A stretch of DNA of 7,832 nt, taken from the NCBI RefSeq assembly GCF_002377905.1, contig NZ_DFQS01000001.1, forward strand, positions 1 to 7,832, read 5' to 3'. Numbering within the stretch: the stretch's first letter is position 1; each line of letters opens with the position of its first letter. Positions 1-5,777 of the stretch are shown here, one piece after another. Source of the DNA: Psychrobacter sp. UBA3483 (GTDB lineage: Bacteria > Pseudomonadota > Gammaproteobacteria > Pseudomonadales > Moraxellaceae). Position numbers and translations under genes: made by a program. A model generated the notes under the pieces. It was not told the DNA's origin. It made no database searches and was given only the letters and a program-made list of their open reading frames with translations.

Positions 1-454
1 CTTTTGTATTTGATACACTATAGGTCTGATAAGCCTTGCCAAATTTCTGTGCCAACATTCGCTCTTCTGGCTGGATTTGGAAACGAGTCATATAAAGTAT
101 AAAAATGGGCAACAACACAAAGGCAAGAAAGTGTGACAGATATAGTGCCCAGCTAAATAATATAAGCACCAAACCCACATACATGGGATTGCGGCTATAT
201 TGATATATACCGCTGGTCACCAAACTTGAAACCTCTTCAAGGGCTTGTGGATTGGGCGTGGTCTGCGCTTTTTTAAATTGTGTGACACCCAAAATGGCGC
301 TACCCAGTCCTATAGCGCCTAAACCTACTGCTAAGGCCGCAGAGCCTTTCAACGAAAACTTCAAAGCAGGTGCGACTTTAGAGACGCCAGCCATGGCCGC
401 TGCAGTAATGATAACTTGCGCGACTGGCGGTACTTTTAGCTCTAGAAAATTCAT
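1..454 (-). CDS. Isoprenylcysteine carboxyl methyltransferase/phospholipid methyltransferase-like membrane protein, 3' end cut by window
   Basis: The reading frame opens at the ATG at 454 and runs off the left edge after 151 codons, so the C-terminus is missing, probably only a short tail. An AAGG ribosome-binding site lies 7 nt upstream (462-465), and an in-frame TAA four codons before the ATG leaves no earlier start. Two hydrophobic segments precede the signature region (about residues 10-30 and 38-58). Then come TPNP (66-69), a segment LVTSGIYQYSRNPMYVG (78-94), a long hydrophobic stretch (about 93-122) and EERMLAQKFGKAYQTY (130-145). The RNPMYVG block and the EE...FG..Y..Y block are the conserved S-adenosylmethionine-binding half of the ICMT/PEMT superfamily. 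Bacterial members are small integral membrane proteins whose substrates are mostly unknown, so the acceptor cannot be named. It is divergently placed from htpX. Family assignment is good; precise function is unknown. Confidence 0.82.
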   Translation of the reverse strand, partial: MNFLELKVPPVAQVIITAAAMAGVSKVAPALKFSLKGSAALAVGLGAIGLGSAILGVTQFKKAQTTPNPQALEEVSSLVTSGIYQYSRNPMYVGLVLILFSWALYLSHFLAFVLLPIFILYMTRFQIQPEERMLAQKFGKAYQTYSVSNTK

Positions 455-608
455 AGCGAAACCTTATATAGGATTAAATGGTATATGAATGGTTCATTAC
501 TTATGATAGTACTGACTATTTTTTAGTTCTCTATCTATCACTCTTGCATTAGTTAAACACTTTACGCCGCTATTGTCCCTACTTTATAAGTTATAAGTGG
601 CGATTTCT

Positions 609-647
609 ATTGAATGAGCGGCTTTATTATCCATAGAAGGTTATAAT
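609..647 (+). promoter_or_regulatory. Candidate htpX promoter region (sigma32-like and sigma70 -10 elements)
   Basis: Two weak promoter readings overlap upstream of htpX. One is ATTGAA (609-614), a 14-nt spacer, then ATCCAT (629-634). This partly resembles the enterobacterial heat-shock sigma32 pattern CTTGAA...CCCCAT. The other is a perfect TATAAT (642-647) with no convincing -35 box at the right distance and no TG extension. Either would give an untranslated leader of roughly 80-95 nt. The call is positional and motif-based only. Confidence 0.3.
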
Positions 648-673
648 TGCCATTTGTTTCATTTTTACCTTTT

Positions 674-689
674 ACTCCTGTGAAGGAGT
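674..689 (+). other. Small hairpin in the htpX leader
   Basis: ACTCCT (674-679) pairs perfectly with AGGAGT (684-689) around the loop GTGA, a GNRA-type tetraloop. It lies 45 nt upstream of the htpX start codon. The AGGAG in its right arm is too far from that start to be its ribosome-binding site. No run of T follows, so it is not an intrinsic terminator. Its role is unknown; it could be a leader element or chance. Confidence 0.35.
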
Positions 690-733
690 TATTTATAAGA
701 CTGTAGTTGAATTTCAATGAGGAAGTTAGCGTC

Positions 734-1648
734 ATGATGCGTATCGGATTGTTCTTATTAACCAACTTAGCGGTGATTGTGGTATTTAGCATCGTGTTTG
801 GTATTTTATCCAGATTTTTTGGGATTGGCGGCGTACATGGCGCAGGCGGGCTAAATTATACCAGCCTTGCCATTATGTGCGGCATATACGGTATGGTTGG
901 TTCGATGGTCTCGCTATTTATCTCAAAATGGATGGCAAAAAAATCAACAGGTACAGCGGTCATCGAAACGCCAAGAAATGCTACGGAAAAATGGCTGGTT
1001 GATACCGTCGCTAAACACGCGCAGGCAGTAAATATTGGCATGCCGGAAGTGGGAATCTTTAACAACTCACAGCCAAACGCGTTCGCAACGGGTTGGAACA
1101 AAAACCAAGCATTGGTAGCGGTTTCTTCAGGACTACTACAAAGTATGACGCCCGATGAAATAGAAGCGGTGCTCGCGCATGAGATTGGTCATGTGGCCAA
1201 CGGCGATATGGTCACCCTTGCGCTCATTCAAGGTGTGGTGAACGCCTTTGTCATGTTCTTTGCGCGCCTTATTGGCAGCTTTGTCGACCGTACTGTCTTT
1301 AAAAATGAAGGGGATGGCCCAGGTATTGGGTATTTCATCACTAGTATCGTGATGGATATTTTACTGGGATTTTTGGCGTCTGCTATCGTCATGTGGTTCT
1401 CGCGCCTACGTGAATTCCGTGCTGATGAGATGGGCGCAAAGCTTGCCAGCCGTGACAAAATGATTAGCGCACTGGATGCCTTGCGTCCTTCTGAGCAGCG
1501 TCCAGACCAGATGCCTGAGAGCATGAAAGCATTTGCAATCTCGTCTGGGCAGTCTACAGGCTTTAGTGTCGCTAACCTTTTTCGCTCACATCCAACGCTT
1601 GATGAACGTATTGCGGCGCTGAGAAAGTATAATCCTAGTAAGGCTTAA
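734..1648 (+). CDS. htpX: Membrane-bound zinc metalloprotease HtpX
   Basis: HtpX is an inner-membrane M48-family endopeptidase that degrades misfolded membrane proteins, overlapping with FtsH in E. coli. The product is 304 residues, close to the usual 285-300. I chose the ATG at 734 because it gives the family N-terminus MMRIGLFLLTNLAV and has GAGGAA 9 nt upstream (719-724). The frame is open back to a TTG at 707, but that adds a nine-residue tail not seen in the family. Two hydrophobic segments lie at about 4-28 and 41-65, and two more at about 161-183 and 199-222. The zinc site HEIGH is at residues 149-153, with E150 catalytic. The third ligand is expected to be E227 in the REFRAD segment (226-231). 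FRSHPTLDERIAAL near the C-terminus is also typical. It is monocistronic, with betT convergent downstream. The gene is intact. Confidence 0.97.
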   Translation: MMRIGLFLLTNLAVIVVFSIVFGILSRFFGIGGVHGAGGLNYTSLAIMCGIYGMVGSMVSLFISKWMAKKSTGTAVIETPRNATEKWLVDTVAKHAQAVNIGMPEVGIFNNSQPNAFATGWNKNQALVAVSSGLLQSMTPDEIEAVLAHEIGHVANGDMVTLALIQGVVNAFVMFFARLIGSFVDRTVFKNEGDGPGIGYFITSIVMDILLGFLASAIVMWFSRLREFRADEMGAKLASRDKMISALDALRPSEQRPDQMPESMKAFAISSGQSTGFSVANLFRSHPTLDERIAALRKYNPSKA

Positions 1649-1676
1649 GACGTAGCCCTAACATACATGACAGATG

Positions 1677-1705
1677 ATAGCGGATAGCAGGATCGGCGCC
1701 GCTAT
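1677..1705. terminator. Stem-loop between convergent htpX and betT, possible weak terminator
   Basis: ATAGCGG (1677-1683) pairs with CCGCTAT (1699-1705) around a 15-nt loop that itself contains GGCGCC. It occupies the 86-bp gap between the convergent htpX and betT stop codons, where a terminator is expected. Neither side has a good T tract (the plus side has only TTTT some 12 nt later), so intrinsic termination is uncertain. The left arm sits in a short tandem repeat, GATAGCG then GATAGCA. Confidence 0.3.
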
Positions 1706-1734
1706 TATCTATACCGTTTTACCATTATAAAAAA

Positions 1735-3972
1735 TCAACTTTTACCTGTGATTCCTGCTGGCGCGGTTGCTGTGTTCAAATCTGTCTCTGGCGGCGTGGT
1801 AATAAAAGTCAGATACGCTTCGTATTGTTCAAGCACATCATCAATCACTTGCTGCTTGGTCAAGCCCATCAAATCATAACCACCAGAGCCGGTTTGCGTC
1901 GTTACTTCTAAACGATAATACACGTCGCTAACTGGCGACATTTTGCCACTAAACGTCGGTGACGGCGTCTCGACCATAGACACTTGATAATAAAAGTCGT
2001 TTTGCGCGTCGGTAGATACTTTTAATAATGGCCCACCAGCATCAATATCGCCCGCTATATGAGGGATATTGTCGCGATCAATATCGTAACCTTGGCGCTC
2101 AAACTCATTGGCGACTTCGTTTAGCGCGGGGCGAACGACGCGATCAAGAAATTGTATGGTTTCGCGTTTGGATGGGTAGGTCAGCATTTGTCCCAAGCGC
2201 TGCTTCCATGAACGCTCTGGTATATAGCCGCCACTTGGCGTGACAGAAGGACGGCGCAGCACAGTACCTTCGCGCTCAGCCCGTTCTATTTTTAACGCTT
2301 TAGAAAAAGAGAACATCACCAAATAAACGATAATGGTCACAGGAAGGGCAAAGATAAGCGTTGCATACTCCATGGTAATGACGCCGCCTGCGATCAACAT
2401 AGAGATAGTCAACACTGCTGTCAATACTGCCCAAAAAATGCGTAGCCATTTCGGACCATCCTCGCTTGGGTCAGGAATGGAGGTTGAAAAGTTCGACATG
2501 ACCATCGCCCCTGAGTTGGCGCTGGTGATATAAAACAGCAATCCTGAAAGCGTTGCTAATGCTATCAAAATAGTCGCCCCAGGAAACAGCTCAAGTAGCG
2601 CGTACCATCCGCGCTCTGGGCTTTGAACGGCAAGCTCAGCAAAGGCGGTATTGCCTTGTAATATCTCATAAAGGGCTGAATTACCAAAGAAAGAGACAAT
2701 GATAAAGTCACATAATACCGGCACCGTAATCGCAGCGATAACAAACTCACGTAATGTGCGTCCGCGCGAGATACGCGCTAAAAACACCCCAACGAACGGC
2801 CCCCATGCCAGCCAAAACGCCCAAAAGAACAGCGTCCAGCTGCCCATCCAGTCGCTACTACCAGGTACATAGGCAAAGGTTTTAAACATTCGAGCAGGTA
2901 GCGTGACAAAGAACTGACCGAGGTTTTCAACCAACGCATTTAATAAGAACGCCGTCTCGCCAGCGATTAAGATAAACGCCATCATTGCGACGGCGCTCCA
3001 AAGATTGAGCTCGGATATCCAGCGGATACCGCGGTCAACGCCTGAAGTGGTAGCCAAAATGGTCAAGATAACCGCGCCAACTACGAGGGCAATCTGTAAC
3101 GTTAAGCCTTCTTCAAAACCAAATAGCTTTGAGAAACCAACGTTTAACAGTACCACACCGATACCCATCGTCGTCGCCACGCCGAACACCGTGCCGACCA
3201 AGGCAAGGATACTAATACCGTGACCGATAGGACCTTTTACCCGCTTACCAAGCAGCGGATAAAGCGCTGCTCGAATTGATAATGGCATGCCCCAACGGTA
3301 GGCAAAATAACCCATCGCCATACCAAGCAGTGCATAAATAGACCAACCGGCAATGCCGTAATGGAACATCGTCCAGACGACGGCATCTTGCATCGCAGCC
3401 GCATTCGCTCCTTCGCCAGAAGGCGGGGTCAAATACTGTACAACTGGGCCAGTCACTGAGAAAAACAGCATATCAATGCCTACCCCAGCGGCAAATAACA
3501 TCGCCGCCCACGTACCTAGCTTGTATTGTGGCCGCGAATCATCAGGCCCGAGGCGTATGCTACCTGCTTTAGACAGTGCTACCCACAGTACAAAACCAAT
3601 GACCATCACCATGGTAATCACGTAATACCAGCCAAGATTGGTTGCAATCCAATCAACGACTGTCTTCATGGTTGTGCTGGCATTGATAGGCATCAAAATT
3701 GCCCATATCGAAAACGCCACAATCACGACTGACGAGACAATCAACACACTCCAGTTAATATGAGCCACACTATTTTCTGACAGCTCTTGCGCGCCTTTTT
3801 GTAGATCGCTACGAGAGATAGGCACATCTTCATCAAAAGGTTTTGATTGGCGCTCTGTACCGCCAAACTGCCTGCGCTCAAACGGTGGGCGCGAGCTCTC
3901 GCTAGGCTCATTTAATGGCGTATTTGACTCGTTAGCTTCCCTTAAGCCATCGTCATTCGGTTCGTCGCTCAT
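1735..3972 (-). CDS. betT: BCCT-family choline transporter, BetT-like, with long N-terminal extension
   Basis: This secondary transporter is predicted to import choline, the precursor of the osmoprotectant glycine betaine, across the inner membrane. Its 745 residues follow E. coli BetT (677) nearly end to end. Matching blocks include WAAMLFAAGVGIDMLFFSV (155-173), VVWTMFHYGIAGWSIYALLGMA (198-219), GPIGHGISI (247-255), the family signature WAFWLAWGPFVGVFLARISRGRT (384-406), FFGNSALYEIL (428-438), and the cytoplasmic tail (from about 560) with SWKQRL and YDLMGLTKQQVIDDVLEQYEAYL. About twelve membrane segments lie between 72 and 560. Asp167 occupies the position that is Asp in proton-coupled choline carriers and Gly in the sodium-coupled BetP, which favours choline/H+ symport. 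Residues 1-70 are hydrophilic, acidic and probably disordered, and E. coli BetT lacks them. The ATG at 3972 is preceded by AAGGAA (3978-3983). No betABI genes are adjacent. Glycine betaine or another quaternary amine is an alternative substrate. Confidence 0.9.
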   Translation of the reverse strand: MSDEPNDDGLREANESNTPLNEPSESSRPPFERRQFGGTERQSKPFDEDVPISRSDLQKGAQELSENSVAHINWSVLIVSSVVIVAFSIWAILMPINASTTMKTVVDWIATNLGWYYVITMVMVIGFVLWVALSKAGSIRLGPDDSRPQYKLGTWAAMLFAAGVGIDMLFFSVTGPVVQYLTPPSGEGANAAAMQDAVVWTMFHYGIAGWSIYALLGMAMGYFAYRWGMPLSIRAALYPLLGKRVKGPIGHGISILALVGTVFGVATTMGIGVVLLNVGFSKLFGFEEGLTLQIALVVGAVILTILATTSGVDRGIRWISELNLWSAVAMMAFILIAGETAFLLNALVENLGQFFVTLPARMFKTFAYVPGSSDWMGSWTLFFWAFWLAWGPFVGVFLARISRGRTLREFVIAAITVPVLCDFIIVSFFGNSALYEILQGNTAFAELAVQSPERGWYALLELFPGATILIALATLSGLLFYITSANSGAMVMSNFSTSIPDPSEDGPKWLRIFWAVLTAVLTISMLIAGGVITMEYATLIFALPVTIIVYLVMFSFSKALKIERAEREGTVLRRPSVTPSGGYIPERSWKQRLGQMLTYPSKRETIQFLDRVVRPALNEVANEFERQGYDIDRDNIPHIAGDIDAGGPLLKVSTDAQNDFYYQVSMVETPSPTFSGKMSPVSDVYYRLEVTTQTGSGGYDLMGLTKQQVIDDVLEQYEAYLTFITTPPETDLNTATAPAGITGKS

Positions 3973-4042
3973 TGATATTCCTTATTTTAATTATATGACT
4001 ATCCCTATTAGGTCCACTATATTCTAACCCTTGTCTAATGTC

Positions 4043-4048
4043 ATTATA
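4043..4048 (-). promoter_or_regulatory. Possible -10 element for betT
   Basis: A perfect TATAAT reads on the minus strand at 4048-4043, about 70 nt upstream of the betT ATG, in the 276-bp gap before the gene. There is no good -35 hexamer 16-18 nt further upstream (TTGGAT is only 12 nt away), so this is a weak call. The rest of 3973-4190 holds no gene that I can recognise. Confidence 0.25.
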
Positions 4049-4190
4049 CTGAATGCGTTTATCCAATGATGATAGAGCTTCAGCGTTAGCAGTAAAGCAT
4101 GAATGAAGAAAACAATGCGCATGACATTTCTAAGGCCAAGTGAATGAAAAAAATATTCTCATTTACTATAAAGTTTCTTGCATAAAAAAA

Positions 4191-4227
4191 GCCCATCTAA
4201 CGCTCTTATCGAGATAATTAGACGGGC
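4191..4227 (-). terminator. Rho-independent terminator after the carboxynorspermidine dehydrogenase gene
   Basis: On the minus strand GCCCGTCTAA (4227-4218) pairs with TTAGATGGGC (4200-4191), followed at once by seven T (4190-4184). All ten pairs form, one of them G-U. An inner TTAT/ATAA (4206-4209 with 4214-4217) can extend the stem. It starts about 21 nt after the stop codon at 4249. Read on the plus strand, the G-U pair becomes an A-C mismatch, although a run of six T also follows there. The design therefore favours minus-strand termination, with weaker activity possible in the other direction. Confidence 0.9.
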
Positions 4228-4248
4228 TTTTTTATGGCTTAAGATATA

Positions 4249-5520
4249 TTAAATATCAAACTTAAGCGCTCTATCACCATTGGCGTCTTGAATACGCGTT
4301 GGCAAACCAATCTCATTTAACAAATTGATAAATGGCTTGGCATCAAGCTCTTCAACGTTGACCATTTTGCCTGCATCCCACTCGCCAGTCGCGACCAGTA
4401 TCGCAGCGGCAACAGGTGGCACGCCAGCGGTATAAGAAATACCTTGGCTACCAACTTCGTTATACGCGTCTTTATGATCGGAGATATTATAAATAAACAC
4501 CTCGCTATCAACGCCATTAATCTTGCCTTTAACCTTGTCGCCGATGCAGGTCTTACCCGTATAGTTCGGCGCAAGCGAACTTGGATCTGGCAATACTGCT
4601 TTGACCACTTTTAGCGGAATCACTTCTTGTCCTTCAGCGGTTATCACCGGCTGCTCAGACAATAAACCTAGGTTTTGGAGCACGGTAAACACATTGATAT
4701 AATGCTCACCAAAGCCCATCCAAAAGCGGATGTTTGGTACATCTAAGTTAGCCGATAAAGAATGAATCTCGTCATGACCACTTAGGTAGCTGTTTTGCTC
4801 GCCAACGACTGGCAAATCATCGGTACGCTTGACTTCAAACATCTTATTCGACTGCCACTTGCTGTCCTGCCAAGAATAAACCGTCCCAGTGAATTCACGG
4901 AAATTAATCTCAGGATCAAAGTTGGTGGCGAAATATTTACCGTGGCTGCCTGCATTGATATCAATAATATCGATATCCGTCACTGAGCCTGCATCCATCA
5001 TGTCATAGCCAAGACGCGCATAAGCGTTGACTACACCAGGATCAAACCCTGCGCCCAAAATCGCCGTGACATTATTGTCCGCACAGCGCTGTTTGCGCTG
5101 CCATTCATAGTTGTCATACCATGGCGGCGTTTCGCAAATCTTACGCGGATCTTCATGAATGGCGGTATCAATATAGGCAACGCCTGTTTCAATACAAGCT
5201 TCTAAAACGGTCATATTGACAAATGCCGAACCGACATTGATAACGATTTGAATACCCGTCTCTTGAATGAGCTGTACCAGCGCTTGCGTATCCATGGCAT
5301 CGACTTGATGGGTATGTAATACCGCAGGCAGCTTAAAGCTGTTTTTGTCTATGACACTTTGGGCGATGGCAGCACATTTATCTTGCGTGCGTGAGGCAAT
5401 ATGAATCTCGCCAAGTACGTCGTTATGCATCGCACATTTATGCGCGACCACTTGCGCCACACCGCCTGCACCGATGATAAGCACGTCTTTTTTGCTAGGG
5501 TTGGTTTGATTTGTGTTCAA
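4249..5520 (-). CDS. Carboxynorspermidine (carboxyspermidine) dehydrogenase, saccharopine dehydrogenase family
   Basis: This cytosolic NADPH-dependent enzyme condenses aspartate beta-semialdehyde with 1,3-diaminopropane (or putrescine) to carboxynorspermidine (or carboxyspermidine), the substrate of NspC. The 423 residues resemble the Vibrio cholerae enzyme over the whole length. Features are a Rossmann nucleotide-binding loop GAGGVAQV (17-24), then ASRTQDKC (42-49), GAGFDPGVV (156-164), DINAGSHGKYFATNFDPE (187-204), FWMGFGEHYINVF (266-278) and LPDPSSLAPNYTGKTCIG (310-327). The start is a TTG at 5520: AAAGGAGGA (5536-5528) sits 7 nt before it, and the next in-frame ATG lies after the Rossmann loop. 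A GTG at codon 13 would also keep the loop but lacks a ribosome-binding site. The gene follows nspC on the same strand with a 257-bp gap containing its own promoter, and ends at a strong terminator. Annotation pipelines may call it saccharopine dehydrogenase or lys1; lysine metabolism is unlikely given the neighbour. Confidence 0.93.
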   Translation of the reverse strand: MNTNQTNPSKKDVLIIGAGGVAQVVAHKCAMHNDVLGEIHIASRTQDKCAAIAQSVIDKNSFKLPAVLHTHQVDAMDTQALVQLIQETGIQIVINVGSAFVNMTVLEACIETGVAYIDTAIHEDPRKICETPPWYDNYEWQRKQRCADNNVTAILGAGFDPGVVNAYARLGYDMMDAGSVTDIDIIDINAGSHGKYFATNFDPEINFREFTGTVYSWQDSKWQSNKMFEVKRTDDLPVVGEQNSYLSGHDEIHSLSANLDVPNIRFWMGFGEHYINVFTVLQNLGLLSEQPVITAEGQEVIPLKVVKAVLPDPSSLAPNYTGKTCIGDKVKGKINGVDSEVFIYNISDHKDAYNEVGSQGISYTAGVPPVAAAILVATGEWDAGKMVNVEELDAKPFINLLNEIGLPTRIQDANGDRALKFDI

Positions 5521-5527
5521 TGAACAA

Positions 5528-5536
5528 TCCTCCTTT
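5528..5536 (-). promoter_or_regulatory. Strong ribosome-binding site that fixes a TTG start
   Basis: AAAGGAGGA on the minus strand is a near-perfect anti-16S match, 7 nt upstream of the TTG at 5520. It supports the non-ATG start of the dehydrogenase gene. A short inverted repeat, TCGAT-GGT-ATCGA (5558-5546), stands just upstream in the leader. Confidence 0.8.
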
Positions 5537-5637
5537 GTGTCCCTGTCGATACCATCGATCTTGGCGAGTCAAAACAGAAACGAGTGAATAATATGCGTGA
5601 ATTAAAAAGGAAGACCGAGGAAAACCCACGCACCCGT

Positions 5638-5673
5638 CGGGCAAAGCAGTATTTGGCTACTTGCTTTTGCCCG
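5638..5673 (-). other. Strong 5'-leader hairpin of the dehydrogenase transcript
   Basis: On the minus strand CGGGCAAAAGCAAGTA (5673-5658) pairs with TACTGCTTTGCCCG (5651-5638), giving 14 base pairs with two single bulged A residues and the six-base loop GCCAAA. It begins where transcription from the -10 box at 5684-5679 should start, so it would form the very 5' end of the mRNA. No T run follows in either direction, so it is not a terminator. It may stabilise the 5' end or act as a regulatory structure; I do not recognise it as a known riboswitch. Confidence 0.65.
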
Positions 5674-5678
5674 CGGCG

Positions 5679-5687
5679 ATTATAACA
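5679..5687 (-). promoter_or_regulatory. Extended -10 promoter for the dehydrogenase gene
   Basis: TGTTATAAT on the minus strand (5687-5679) is a perfect TATAAT with the TG extension one base upstream. TTGCCG 19 nt before the TATAAT is a possible but poorly spaced -35 box, which extended -10 promoters tolerate. Transcription would start near 5672, leaving a leader of about 150 nt before the TTG start. The dehydrogenase could therefore be expressed independently of nspC. Confidence 0.6.
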
Positions 5688-5777
5688 ATTTTTACCCACC
5701 TTTCGGCAATAATTAATCGATAAGATGACATCCAATTTTATTACTCAAATAGCATCACCCTAATCTTAATAGCAAAA

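Noticed and set aside
252..488. Plus-strand 78-codon frame near the left edge
   Set aside because: It is antisense to the methyltransferase gene, which has clear family motifs and its own ribosome-binding site.
707..733. Upstream TTG start for htpX adding nine residues
   Set aside because: The ATG at 734 matches the family N-terminus exactly and has a well-spaced GAGGAA, while the TTG has none.
607..792. Minus-strand 61-codon frame across the htpX leader and start
   Set aside because: It overlaps the conserved htpX N-terminus, has AT-rich low-information composition and lacks family features.
5517..5735. A 72-codon minus-strand frame whose TGA overlaps the TTG start of the dehydrogenase gene, suggesting a translationally coupled leader peptide
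   Set aside because: Its ATG lies upstream of the likely promoter, so the mRNA would not contain it. It runs through the -10 box and hairpin, has no ribosome-binding site and no recognisable family. The overlap is probably chance.
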